NCBI RefSeq assembly: GCF_003323745.1
Contig: NZ_QOIL01000013.1
Span: forward strand, 42,784-106,783
DNA from: Sphaerisporangium album
GTDB lineage: Bacteria; Actinomycetota; Actinomycetes; Streptosporangiales; Streptosporangiaceae
Reading direction: 5' to 3'
Length of the DNA: 64,000 nt
Shown: positions 46,845-54,495 of the stretch, one piece after another
Position numbering within the stretch: the first letter of the stretch is position 1
Layout: the number at the start of each line of letters is the position of its first letter
Notes under the pieces: generated by a model
The model's input: the letters and a program-made list of their open reading frames with translations, nothing else
Database searches by the model: none
Told to the model about the DNA's origin: nothing
Position numbers and translations under genes: made by a program

Positions 46845-47621
46845 ATGAGCACCGCAGAGCCGCCGTCCTCGCCCGCCAGGCCACACGCCGCCGTCACCGC
46901 CGACCCGGCACGGCACGGTCTCGCGCGGATGGCGGCCTACGCCGGGTGCCTGTGGATCGCGTGCACGCTCGCGACCGCCGTCGCCGCCGAGCTGGGCCGG
47001 CCGGGGGGCCTCGACCTGATCCGTCCCACCTTCAGCGAGCTGATCTTCACCGGCCCCGGGGCGCGCCTTGTCGGGCTCAGCATGGTCTCGCTCGCCTTCG
47101 CGTCCATCTGCGTCGTCTTCGCGCTCGCCGGGCTCCGGGCGCCGACCGGCCGCCTCGCCCAGGCGCTGATCGCCGGGTGGGCCGGCACTCTGGTGGTGGC
47201 CGCGATCTTCCCGATGACGCCGGTCGGGGCGCCGCCCGTCTGGCACGACACGCTGCACCGCTACGCCGCCCTGGCCGGGCTCGTCTGCCTCCCGGTGGCC
47301 GGGCTGCGGCTGGCCCGGCGATTCCGGGACGATCCGCGCTGGCGACCGGCGGTGGCGCTCCTGCGGCCGCTCTCCGCGGCGAGCCTTCTCGGCGTCGCCG
47401 CCTTCCTCGCCACGTTCGTGCCCGTCGATCATCCGCTCTGGCTGCTCGGCGCGCGGCAGTACAGCGGCATCACCGAGCGCGTGCCTCTGGCCGCCGACCT
47501 CGCGCTGCTGGCCACGCTCGCGGGGGCGGTCCTGCGCGCCGCCGCCCCGAGGCGGCCTGGGTCACGATCTCACCGCAGTGCCGAGCCGGGTGCCCGGGTC
47601 GGTCCCGTCATCACTCCGTAA
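46845..47621 (+). CDS. DUF998 integral membrane protein
   Basis: This 258-residue membrane protein has about six helices (residues 28-48, 72-98, 107-128, 140-160, 178-200, 212-235) and a cytoplasmic Arg/Ser-rich tail. The segments RPTFSELIFTGPGARLVGLS and IFPMTPVGAPPVWHDTLHRYAA are typical of the DUF998 family, whose function is unknown. ATG 46845 has no strong ribosome site. It is divergent from the histidine kinase gene with 166 bp between starts. Confidence 0.8.
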   Translation: MSTAEPPSSPARPHAAVTADPARHGLARMAAYAGCLWIACTLATAVAAELGRPGGLDLIRPTFSELIFTGPGARLVGLSMVSLAFASICVVFALAGLRAPTGRLAQALIAGWAGTLVVAAIFPMTPVGAPPVWHDTLHRYAALAGLVCLPVAGLRLARRFRDDPRWRPAVALLRPLSAASLLGVAAFLATFVPVDHPLWLLGARQYSGITERVPLAADLALLATLAGAVLRAAAPRRPGSRSHRSAEPGARVGPVITP

Positions 47622-47644
47622 GGGTTGATCAGCGGTTTCGCGTC

Positions 47645-47650
47645 TACGGT
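47645..47650 (+). promoter_or_regulatory. -10 element of a leaderless promoter (GT2 remnant operon)
   Basis: TACGGT stands seven bases before ATG 47658, the same geometry as the TAGCGT leaderless promoters in this window. Confidence 0.5.
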
Positions 47651-47657
47651 CGAAGCC

Positions 47658-47960
47658 ATGATGATCGACGTGGTGCTGCCGTGCCTCGACGACGAGGAGG
47701 CGGCACTTCCCTGGGTGCTCGGACGGATGCCCGACGGCTACCGCCCCATCGACCGGCGCTTCGGCCACCCGCTGGAGATGGTGCTGCGCGCGGCGGCGTA
47801 CGGCCGGCGGATCACCGGGACCGCGGTCGCCTACCGCCCGCGCGTGGGCCGCTCCAAGGTGACGGGAACGGTACGCGGCACGTTCCGGGCGATCCGCGAC
47901 ATGCGCCGCGTGATGGGCGAGGTGGGAGGCGGCGTGGTGCGGACGGGAGGGGCGGCATGA
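47658..47960 (+). pseudogene. Family 2 glycosyltransferase with in-frame internal deletion
   Basis: The 100-codon frame begins with the GT-A start MMIDVVLPCLDDEEAALPWV and GYRPI, then jumps to a segment of the C-terminal part (DRRFGHPLEMVLRAAAYGRR and GRSKVTGTVRGTFRAIRDMR). Full-length relatives have about 220-240 residues; the missing middle includes the sugar-nucleotide binding loop and the DxD motif, so it cannot be an active transferase. The frame is kept and its stop overlaps the next gene (ATGA), so it may still serve translational coupling in the operon. A sequencing or assembly artefact is the alternative. Confidence 0.75.
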
Positions 47961-48619
47961 CCGGGGCGCAGGTCGTGGTGATCGCCAAGGAGCCCGTCGC
48001 CGGACGGGTGAAGACGCGGCTCGTGCCCCCGTTCACCCCGGGGCAGGCGGCCGGTCTGGCCGCGGCCGCGCTGGAGGACACGCTGCGCGCCGTGGCCGCG
48101 ACACGGGTCCGTGAGCGGGTGCTCGCGCTCGACGGGCTGCCCGGAGCCTGGCTGCCCGGGGGGTTCACGGTGATCCCGCAGCGCGGCGGCGGCCTGGACG
48201 AGCGGCTGGCGGCGGCCTTCCACGACGCCTGCCGCCTCCACCGGCTGCCCGTCGTCCTGATCGGCATGGACACCCCGCAGGTCACCCCGGACCTGCTCCG
48301 GCAGGCGGTGGACCTGCTCGCCGGCCACGACGCGGTGTTCGGCCCGGCCGCGGACGGCGGTTTCTGGCTGCTCGGCCTGCGCCGTCCCGACCCGTCCCTG
48401 CTGCTCGGCGTGCCGATGTCCACCGCCGTGACCGGCGAGGCCCTGGTGCGGCGCCTGCGCGAGACCGGGCTGAGCGTGGGCCTGCTCCCGGAGCTCCGGG
48501 ACGTCGACACGGCCGCCGACGCGTTCCAGGTGGCGGCCGAGGCGCCCGGAACCCGCTTCGCGGCGTCCCTCGCCGCCATGAGGACGGGTGCTCCCGCGAT
48601 GATCGGCGAGGCCCCGTGA
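47957..48619 (+). CDS. DUF2064/TIGR04282 family GT-A fold glycosyltransferase-like protein
   Basis: This 220-residue protein has the nucleotidyl/glycosyltransferase-A fold. ATG 47957 overlaps the previous stop. Visible motifs are VVIAKEPVAGRVKTRLVPP near the N-terminus, VVLIGMDTPQVTPDLL near residue 100 and FGPAADGGFWLLGLRR. In actinomycetes this family sits in a conserved row with a GT2, a class I methyltransferase and a molybdopterin oxidoreductase, the row found here. Its substrate is not known; the family is named after arsenosugar biosynthesis in other bacteria. Confidence 0.88.
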   Translation: MTGAQVVVIAKEPVAGRVKTRLVPPFTPGQAAGLAAAALEDTLRAVAATRVRERVLALDGLPGAWLPGGFTVIPQRGGGLDERLAAAFHDACRLHRLPVVLIGMDTPQVTPDLLRQAVDLLAGHDAVFGPAADGGFWLLGLRRPDPSLLLGVPMSTAVTGEALVRRLRETGLSVGLLPELRDVDTAADAFQVAAEAPGTRFAASLAAMRTGAPAMIGEAP

Positions 48620-49257
48620 TGATCGGCGACCTCTACGCCGCGTCCCTGGACGGCGCGCCGATCGAGGTGGAGTACGTCGACGGCCGGGTGGAGCCGTTGC
48701 GGGCCGCGCGCTGGCGGGAGCCGATCGACGGCGACCACGCCATGCTGGCGCGCTGCTCCGGTCCGACCCTGGACGTCGGCTCGGGCCCGGGGCGGCTCAC
48801 CGTCGCGCTCACCCGCAGAGGCGTCCCCGCGCTCGGCATCGACGTCACCCCGCACGCCGTGCGCCTGACCCGCGAGTCGGGCGGGGCGGCCCTGTGCCGT
48901 GACGTGTTCGCCCCGGTCCCCGGCACCGGCCGATGGGCCACGCTGCTGCTCGCCGACGGCAACATCGGCATCGGCGCGGACCCCGTCGCCCTGCTGCGCC
49001 GCGCCCGCCGGCTCCTGCGCCCGGGCGGCGAGGTCGTCGCCGAATTAGAACCCCCCGGCGTGCCCAGCCGGGTCGACCGAGTGAGGCTGCGCGTGGACCC
49101 GGGCCGCCCGGACGGAGGGAATCGTCCGGACGTCGGGTGCTGGTTCGGGTGGGCTCGCGTGTCCGTGACCGACATCGCCCGGCTCGCCCACGCGGGCGGG
49201 TTCCCCATGGTCCACCACTGGCAGGAGGCGGGCCGATGGTTCGCGAGCCTTCGCTGA
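48616..49257 (+). CDS. Class I SAM-dependent methyltransferase
   Basis: This 213-residue methyltransferase starts at GTG 48616 in a GTGA overlap (ATG 48619 is equally placed). Motif I is TLDVGSGPGRLTVAL, motif II GIDVTPHAVRLTR, and ATLLLADGNIGIG and RLLRPGGEVVAEL follow. One leucine is TTA (49045-49047), a bldA-type codon. It is the third gene of the GT2/DUF2064/methyltransferase/oxidoreductase row and overlaps the next gene by 22 bp. Substrate unknown. Confidence 0.85.
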   Translation: MMIGDLYAASLDGAPIEVEYVDGRVEPLRAARWREPIDGDHAMLARCSGPTLDVGSGPGRLTVALTRRGVPALGIDVTPHAVRLTRESGGAALCRDVFAPVPGTGRWATLLLADGNIGIGADPVALLRRARRLLRPGGEVVAELEPPGVPSRVDRVRLRVDPGRPDGGNRPDVGCWFGWARVSVTDIARLAHAGGFPMVHHWQEAGRWFASLR

Positions 49258-50465
49258 GAACCCGCGTCGCCGTACTCGCCCGCGGAGGCCGGAGGGGTGC
49301 CTCCGCCGGGCGGTTCGGGCGCGGGGAGGGGACGGGGCGCCGGCTTCGCGGCCTGGCGGGGTCGGCGCCGCCTCCGCCGTTCGACCGGGTGCGTTTCACC
49401 AGCCGCCTGCGGTCGGAGGGGGTGGCGGCCAGGCTCGGGATCGCGCTCGGCTGCGCGTTCACGCTGGCCTTCGTCACCGGCCTGTTCAGCCACTTCCTCC
49501 AGCACCCGCCGTCGTGGCTCGACTGGCCGTCCCGCCCCGTGTGGCTCTACCGCCTCACGCAGGGGCTGCACGTCATCGGGGGCCTCGCCGCGATCCCGCT
49601 GCTGCTCGCCAAGCTGTGGACGGTCTATCCCAGACTGTGGCAGTGGCCGCCCTTCCGGTCGGTGGCCCACGCCGTCGAACGCGGCCTCGTCCTGCTGCTC
49701 GTGGCGGGCGCGCTGTTCCAGCTCGTGACCGGGCTGCTGAACATCGCCTACATCTACCCGTGGCCGTTCTCGTTCCCCGTCGCGCACTACTGGACGGCCT
49801 TCATCGTCTACGGCGCGCTGATCGTCCACGTGCTCAACGAGTGGGCCAAGGTGCGCCGCTCGGTCGTGACGCCGGTCGAACCGGGACGGCGCGGCTTCCT
49901 GCTGGCCGTGGCCGCCGCCTGCGGGGTCACCGTCCTGGCGACGGCGGGCGAGACGGTCACCCCGCTGCAGGGGCTGGCCGTGCTGGCCCCCCGCGCCCCG
50001 TCGATCGGGCCGCAGGGCCTGCCGGTCAACCGCACCGCCCTGGCCGCGGGGGTGAGCCCCGCCGACGCGGGCTACCGGCTGACCCTCACCGGCGGGGCCA
50101 CGCCGGTCGAGCTCGGCTACGCGGATCTCGCACGCTTGCCCCAGCACACCGTCGAGCTGCCCATCGCCTGCGTGGAGGGCTGGAGCGTGACGGCGCGCTG
50201 GACGGGTGTCCGGCTGGCCGACCTCATGGCCATGGCCGGCGCGCCCGGCGACGCCGTCCTCACCGTGGAGTCGCTGGAGACCCACGGCGGCTACCGAACC
50301 AGCGAGGTACGGCCGCCGCACTGGCACGACCCGCTCACCCTGCTCGCGCTGCGCGTGAACGGGCGGACGCTCCATCTCGACCACGGCTACCCGCTGCGGC
50401 TCATCGCACCGAACCGGCCCGGCGTCCAGCAGACCAAGTGGGTGCACAGGATCGTGATCGCGTGA
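49236..50465 (+). CDS. Membrane-bound molybdopterin-dependent oxidoreductase (SUOX-like) with b-type membrane domain
   Basis: This 409-residue protein starts at ATG 49236, inside the methyltransferase end, behind AGGAGG (eight-base spacer). An Arg/Gly-rich cytoplasmic start is followed by about five helices (65-210) with His residues in helices as in cytochrome b561-type domains (QGLHVIGGLAAIP, YGALIVHVLNEW). Residues about 230-409 are a sulfite oxidase-type molybdopterin domain with Cys312 in LPIACVEGWSV as the metal ligand, then LETHGGYRTSEV and HGYPLRLIAPNRPGVQQTKWV. It probably passes electrons between the quinone pool and an outer-face substrate. The stop overlaps the next start. Confidence 0.88.
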   Translation: MVREPSLRTRVAVLARGGRRGASAGRFGRGEGTGRRLRGLAGSAPPPPFDRVRFTSRLRSEGVAARLGIALGCAFTLAFVTGLFSHFLQHPPSWLDWPSRPVWLYRLTQGLHVIGGLAAIPLLLAKLWTVYPRLWQWPPFRSVAHAVERGLVLLLVAGALFQLVTGLLNIAYIYPWPFSFPVAHYWTAFIVYGALIVHVLNEWAKVRRSVVTPVEPGRRGFLLAVAAACGVTVLATAGETVTPLQGLAVLAPRAPSIGPQGLPVNRTALAAGVSPADAGYRLTLTGGATPVELGYADLARLPQHTVELPIACVEGWSVTARWTGVRLADLMAMAGAPGDAVLTVESLETHGGYRTSEVRPPHWHDPLTLLALRVNGRTLHLDHGYPLRLIAPNRPGVQQTKWVHRIVIA

Positions 50466-51058
50466 AGGCGCTCGGATACACGCTCGCCGGCGCGCTGATC
50501 GTCCTCGGCTTCACCGGCCTGGCCCTCGACGCCACGCACAGCAAGCCGCTCGGCTGGGCGCTGTGGTTCGCGGGCCTCGTCCTGGCCCATGACCTGCTGC
50601 TGATGCCCCTGGTCCTCGCGATAGCCCTGCTCGCCCGGCGCGCGCGGGCGCCGTACGGGTACGCACTGGTGATAGGCGGGCTGGTGACCGCGGTGGCCCT
50701 GCCGATGGTCCTCGGCCTGGGCGGACGCGCGGACAACCCGTCCCAGCTCCCCCTGCCGTACGGCGCGAACCTCGCCGCCGTCCTGCTCGCCCTCGCGGCC
50801 GCCGCCACCGTCGCGCACCTGTCGCGCCGGAACCGGAAAGGGCCGGCACCGTCTCCGGCACCGTCTCCGGCACCGTCTGCGTCAACGCGCGTTCGCGAGG
50901 GCGCCGGCCAGCCAGCGTCGGGTCACGGCGTAGGCCAGGGGGAGGGGGACGGTGCCGGCGCCGAGGCCGACGTCGACCAGGAGGTCGAAGACCTCGCGGC
51001 GGCGGGCGGCGGTGGTGATGGCGGCGTCGATGAACCCGGGGGACTGCGCGGCCCGTGA
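50462..51058 (+). CDS. Small membrane protein with 3' extension into the convergent gene
   Basis: GTG 50462 overlaps the oxidoreductase stop. Residues 1-125 hold four membrane helices (KALGYTLAGALIVLGFTGLA, LGWALWFAGLVLAHDLLLMP, YALVIGGLVTAVALPMVLGL, NLAAVLLALAAAATVAHL), likely a partner of the oxidoreductase. After a PAPSPAPSPAPS repeat the frame runs on 59 codons through the end of the convergent flavoprotein gene, giving low-complexity Gly/Ala/Asp sequence that looks like antisense of that gene. The true protein probably once ended near 50880; the extension is likely not functional. Confidence 0.75.
   Translation: MKALGYTLAGALIVLGFTGLALDATHSKPLGWALWFAGLVLAHDLLLMPLVLAIALLARRARAPYGYALVIGGLVTAVALPMVLGLGGRADNPSQLPLPYGANLAAVLLALAAAATVAHLSRRNRKGPAPSPAPSPAPSASTRVREGAGQPASGHGVGQGEGDGAGAEADVDQEVEDLAAAGGGGDGGVDEPGGLRGP
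50843..50878 (+). repeat. Three tandem 12-bp units
   Basis: CCGGCACCGTCT occurs three times in a row and encodes PAPS repeats at the end of the small membrane protein, just before the overlap with the flavoprotein gene. Slippage here may have removed a stop codon. Confidence 0.8.
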
Positions 51059-52033
51059 CAGCAGGTCGGTGGTGCGCAGGTGGCGTCCGAGGGCCCCGCG
51101 CAGGCCCCGCCGATACGCGCGGAGCGGTTCCCCCGGCGCGGTGACGGCCGCCTCGCCCGCCAGCCGTCCGGACAGCAGCGCGTAGTAGATGCCCTCACCG
51201 GTGAGCGGGTTGATCAGGCCGGCGGCGTCGCCGGCGAGCAGCACGCGGCCCGCGCCCGGCCTCGGCCGCCCGGGGGACAGGGGAAGGTGGTGGGCGCGCA
51301 GGTCACGGGCCGGCAGGTGGGGGAGCAGCTCGGCCAGACGGCCGTGCAGCACCTGGCGGCCGGGCAGGCCGGTGGCGCGCAGCCGGGGCAGCAGCATGCC
51401 GAACCCGACGTTGGCCGTCCCGTCGCCGACCGGGAACGACCAGGCGTACGCGGGCCAGCCGTCCCGCTGCATGGCGATGAACTGCACGTCGTCGTCGGCG
51501 GGCACGTCGGCGTACCCCCGGACGGCGATCGCGGTGTGCCGGGGAGGGCTCGGCGGCAGACCGGCGAGGCGGCGCACGACGGAGTTCGCGCCGTCCGCGC
51601 CGACCACCACGCGGCCGACCGTCGCGCCGTCCAGCACCACCCGGTCGCCCCGGACGTCCATTTCGCGGACGTTGTGGCGGCGCACCTCGACGCCGCGCTC
51701 CCGGGCCGCCTCGACGAGGCGGGCGTCGAAGACCATGCGCGGGACGACGTAATTGGGGCGCGCGACGGTGGCGTGGACGCGGGCGCCGCCGGGGGAGACC
51801 ACCTCCAGGCGCCGGGCCGGCCGGTGGTCGTCGATGAGGCCGGGGACGCCGAGCAGCGCCAGCTCGTCACGGCCGTGCGCCGCGATGCCGTCGCCGCACG
51901 CCTTGTCGCGAGGGAAGTCCGCCTTGTCCAGCAGGAGCACCCGCGCGTCCGGCCGGAGCTGTTTGGCGCGCAGGGCCGCCGCGGACCCCGCGGGACCGCC
52001 TCCCACGATGATCAGATCCCAGACGTCGTCCAC
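50882..52033 (-). CDS. Geranylgeranyl reductase-family FAD-dependent oxidoreductase
   Basis: This flavoprotein has 383 residues from GTG 52033, which has GGGAGG nine bases upstream; longer frames give only antisense of the PNPOx-like gene. The FAD fold is clear: DLIIVGGGPAGSAAALRAK at the N-terminus, KACGDGIAAHG, VGADGANSVVRRLAG near residue 150 and GRVLLAGDAAGLINPLTGEGI near residue 270. The family reduces isoprenoid double bonds (lipids, menaquinone side chains) or acts as other monooxygenase-like reductases. No isoprenoid genes are adjacent, so its substrate stays open. Confidence 0.9.
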   Translation of the reverse strand: MDDVWDLIIVGGGPAGSAAALRAKQLRPDARVLLLDKADFPRDKACGDGIAAHGRDELALLGVPGLIDDHRPARRLEVVSPGGARVHATVARPNYVVPRMVFDARLVEAARERGVEVRRHNVREMDVRGDRVVLDGATVGRVVVGADGANSVVRRLAGLPPSPPRHTAIAVRGYADVPADDDVQFIAMQRDGWPAYAWSFPVGDGTANVGFGMLLPRLRATGLPGRQVLHGRLAELLPHLPARDLRAHHLPLSPGRPRPGAGRVLLAGDAAGLINPLTGEGIYYALLSGRLAGEAAVTAPGEPLRAYRRGLRGALGRHLRTTDLLSRAAQSPGFIDAAITTAARRREVFDLLVDVGLGAGTVPLPLAYAVTRRWLAGALANAR

Positions 52034-52180
52034 GCGGCTCAGCCTCCCACGCCGGACCCCGTGCGGAACGCGCCGGGGGCCGGTGATCGTCGCGTTGCGG
52101 GGAGGTCCGGGCCGGGTAGGGCGACTGGGGGGAGTTCTCCGAGGTGTGACCGGCAGCAGGACGTCGCGGAGGGGGAGCAC

Positions 52181-52615
52181 ATGGACGACGGTGGCGGGGG
52201 GCCCGTGCCGGAGGAGCTCGGCGCCGAGGAGTGCATGACGCTGATCTCCCCGGGAGGCGTCGGCCGGGTCGGCTTCTGCACGGCGACGGGGCCGTTGGTG
52301 CTCCCGGTCAACTACACGACGCACGAGGGCGGCGTGCTCTTCCGTACCGCGTTCGGCGGGCCGATGGACGAACAGCTCGACACCGGGGTCCGGGGCGTGG
52401 AGTTCAAGGTCGCGTTCGAGGTCGACCGGATCGACACGACGACCCGTGAGGGGTGGAGCGTCCTCGTCCAGGGCGCCGCGCACCGGATCGCCGCCGAGGA
52501 CGAGCTCACGGCGGCCAAGGCCGTGGCCGTCGAGCCCTGGGCGGGCGGGGAGAGGCGGCTGTACATCCGGATCAGCCCCGTGCAGATCACCGGACGCCGG
52601 ATCCGCCACCCCTGA
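52181..52615 (+). CDS. Pyridoxamine 5'-phosphate oxidase-like (split beta-barrel) protein
   Basis: This 144-residue protein starts at ATG 52181 behind GGAGGGGGAG. The family pattern is visible: LGAEECMTLISPGGVGRVGFCTATGPLVLPVNYTTHEGGVLFRTA near residues 10-55 and VLVQGAAHRI near 95. Such flavin- or F420-binding proteins are numerous in actinomycetes and often of unknown substrate. It is divergent from the flavoprotein gene. Confidence 0.88.
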   Translation: MDDGGGGPVPEELGAEECMTLISPGGVGRVGFCTATGPLVLPVNYTTHEGGVLFRTAFGGPMDEQLDTGVRGVEFKVAFEVDRIDTTTREGWSVLVQGAAHRIAAEDELTAAKAVAVEPWAGGERRLYIRISPVQITGRRIRHP

Positions 52616-53051
52616 GACGGTGAGGCGGCCTCGCGGGGACCCGGCACCGGCGAGGATGGCGTCAGGGCGGGACATGGGCGCGTGCCTGTGGGAACGCGCC
52701 ATTCCCTCGCGTTCCCGCCGGTGCCGGGAGCGAACGGGCCGGGATCCGCTCGCAGCGTGCCGCACCGCGCCCGCGATGACAATGAGCATTCGCCGATTCG
52801 CCGATCGTCAGGCCGGTTCGGTATGAGCGCCATCCACGGCGAGATCCAATTCGAATGGAGGGTGGCCGATCGTCCTCCTGCCGGCCGGGTGGACGCGCTG
52901 TCGGCGCCGGGCGCGCGGCCGGCGTTCGAGCACGACGCCCTCGCGGCGTCCCCGGGTCCCCGGCGTCGTCCTCCGGCGCTCCGGGCGCCGCCGGGCCCTG
53001 CGCGGGGGACACGGTGGTCGAGCGGGCCCGGGCCGTCCGCGCCGGGGGGCG

Positions 53052-53074
53052 AAAGTCGCGAGGGTCGCGACTTT
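53052..53074. terminator. Perfect 10-bp inverted repeat, terminator or operator
   Basis: AAAGTCGCGA-GGG-TCGCGACTTT is a perfect inverted repeat with a three-base loop. On the plus strand it ends in TTT, so it could terminate a transcript from the left. It lies 96 bp before the small membrane protein gene and could also be a dyad operator. Confidence 0.6.
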
Positions 53075-53157
53075 GGTCCACGGCGGCGCCGAGAGACGGC
53101 GACGACGGTCGCCCATGAAGATCCCCCAGCCCGATCCGCGCCGGGGCCCGCGATTCC

Positions 53158-53163
53158 TAGCGT
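53158..53163 (+). promoter_or_regulatory. -10 element of a leaderless promoter (small membrane protein)
   Basis: TAGCGT stands six bases before ATG 53170, with no Shine-Dalgarno between; same design as the promoters at 44543 and 46686. Confidence 0.55.
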
Positions 53164-53169
53164 CGGGGC

Positions 53170-53397
53170 ATGCGCAAACCCATCCAGCTCGCAGGACTCT
53201 TCATGATCCTCCAGGGTGTCAGCGGGGTCATCGACCACCTGTTCGTCCAGCCCTTCTTCGGCGTGGTGCTGAACTTCTTCAACCGCGTCGTCATCCCCCG
53301 CGTCGCCTTCCTGACCGGCCACGAGATCTTCGCGAACCTGATCCTCGCGGCGCTCGGCGTGGTCGTGGTCGTGGCCGCCGAGCGGGCGGGGTCGTGA
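53170..53397 (+). CDS. Small membrane protein (75 residues), unknown function
   Basis: This is a 75-residue protein with two likely membrane segments (LAGLFMILQGVSGVIDHLF and NLILAALGVVVVVAA) around a Phe/Val-rich middle. I do not recognise a family. It is joined to the larger membrane protein by a GTGA overlap, so the two probably work together. Confidence 0.7.
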   Translation: MRKPIQLAGLFMILQGVSGVIDHLFVQPFFGVVLNFFNRVVIPRVAFLTGHEIFANLILAALGVVVVVAAERAGS

Positions 53398-54410
53398 CCG
53401 CGGACGGAGGGCCGCTGTGGCGGCGCCTGGCCCCGGCGGCCGGGCTGTTCTTCCTGGCGCCGCTGATCGGCGAGTTCGTCCTCGGCAACGTCCCCCTCTC
53501 GGGCATCGTCGTACTGCCCTTCTACGCCCTGCTGTACGGGACGGGCGCGCTGCTGGTCCGGGAGGTGGCGCGCCGGACCGGCGGCGGGTGGCCGGCGATC
53601 GTGCTCCTGGCCGCGGCGTACGCGCTGATCGAGGAGGGCCCGGTCGACCAGCTGCTGTGGAACGACTCCTACGCCGGGCACGACTACCTGCACACCGCGT
53701 CCTACATCCCCGCGCTCGGCACGAGCGTCGCGGTCGTGCAGACGATCCTGTCGCTGCACACGATCTGGAGCATCTGCGTCCCGATCGCGATCGCCGAGGC
53801 GTTCGTGCCCCGCCGGGACACCACGCCGTGGCTGGGCCGCGCCGGGCTGGCCGTCGTCGCCGTGGTGTTCGTCCTCGACGCGGTCCTGGTGTTCTGGGCG
53901 ACCTACGCGGAGGAGCGCTTCCTCGCCTCGCCGGCGCAGTTCGCGGGCGCGGGCCTCGTCATCGCGGCCCTCGTCGCGGCGGCGCTGCGCCTCCGGGGGG
54001 ACCGGCCCGGCGGGGCCGAGGGGGACGCGCCTCCGGCGTGGGCGGCGGGGGTGGCGGCCCTGGTGGCGACCAGCCTGTGGTGGGGGCCCGCCGTGCTGGC
54101 GCCGGACGACCGGCATGAGTGGGCGGGCGTCGCCGTGTGGGTCGTGCTGGTGGTCGCGGGGGTGCTCCTGGTGTCCCGGTGGTCCCGGCGGCGGGGCTGG
54201 GGGCCCAGGCACCGCTTCGCGCTGGCGGCGGGCGCGACGCTGACGTACGTGTGGGCCGCGTTCCCGAACGTGCCCGAGGTGGGCGCCGGCTCCGCGGGCG
54301 AGCAACTGGCCGGTGACGTGGTGTTCGGCACGGTCGCGGTGGTGATCCTCGCGCTGGCGTGGTGGCGCTTACGGGCGGACGACCGTACCGCCGCGCGAAG
54401 TCGGCTCTGA
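53394..54410 (+). CDS. Polytopic membrane protein, unknown function
   Basis: This 338-residue protein has about nine membrane helices spread over its length. GTG 53394 overlaps the previous stop. The segment AIVLLAAAYALIEEGPVDQL (near residue 70) with acidic residues inside a helix region, followed by WNDSYAGHDYLH, is a possible functional site; I see no known family motif. A leucine near the end is TTA (54369-54371). It forms a two-gene operon with the small membrane protein upstream. Confidence 0.75.
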   Translation: MTADGGPLWRRLAPAAGLFFLAPLIGEFVLGNVPLSGIVVLPFYALLYGTGALLVREVARRTGGGWPAIVLLAAAYALIEEGPVDQLLWNDSYAGHDYLHTASYIPALGTSVAVVQTILSLHTIWSICVPIAIAEAFVPRRDTTPWLGRAGLAVVAVVFVLDAVLVFWATYAEERFLASPAQFAGAGLVIAALVAAALRLRGDRPGGAEGDAPPAWAAGVAALVATSLWWGPAVLAPDDRHEWAGVAVWVVLVVAGVLLVSRWSRRRGWGPRHRFALAAGATLTYVWAAFPNVPEVGAGSAGEQLAGDVVFGTVAVVILALAWWRLRADDRTAARSRL

Positions 54411-54430
54411 GTGCCCTGGCCCTGCGCAGC

Positions 54431-54479
54431 TTGACAGCCGCCGCGTGAGCCCTGTATTTAACTACATGGTTAATTAACC
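54431..54479 (+). promoter_or_regulatory. Promoter and palindromic operator of the ArsR-family operon
   Basis: TTGACA (54431-54436), an 18-bp spacer and TATTTA (54455-54460) form a sigma70-type promoter. GGTTAATTAACC (54468-54479) is a perfect 12-bp palindrome at the expected transcription start, 16 bp before the ArsR start codon; AACC-gagt-GGTT overlaps it. The placement suits autoregulation by the encoded repressor. Confidence 0.75.
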
Positions 54480-54495
54480 GAGTGGTTGGATACGT

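Larger units (their letters stand above)
52616..53169. other. Intergenic region, 554 bp
   Basis: No gene is supported; an open frame from 52682 to 53206 lacks codon bias and runs into the next gene. A moderately AT-richer patch lies at 52770-52860. A perfect hairpin (53052-53074) and a leaderless-type -10 (53158) occupy the right end. Confidence 0.5.

Noticed and set aside
50882..52789. Long version of the flavoprotein starting near 52789
   Set aside because: The first 250 residues are antisense to the PNPOx-like gene and have no fold pattern; the FAD motif begins right after GTG 52033 with a good ribosome site.
52682..53206. 174-codon frame in the 52616-53169 gap
   Set aside because: No ribosome site, atypical codon use, Pro/Arg/Ser low complexity, and it runs into the next gene.
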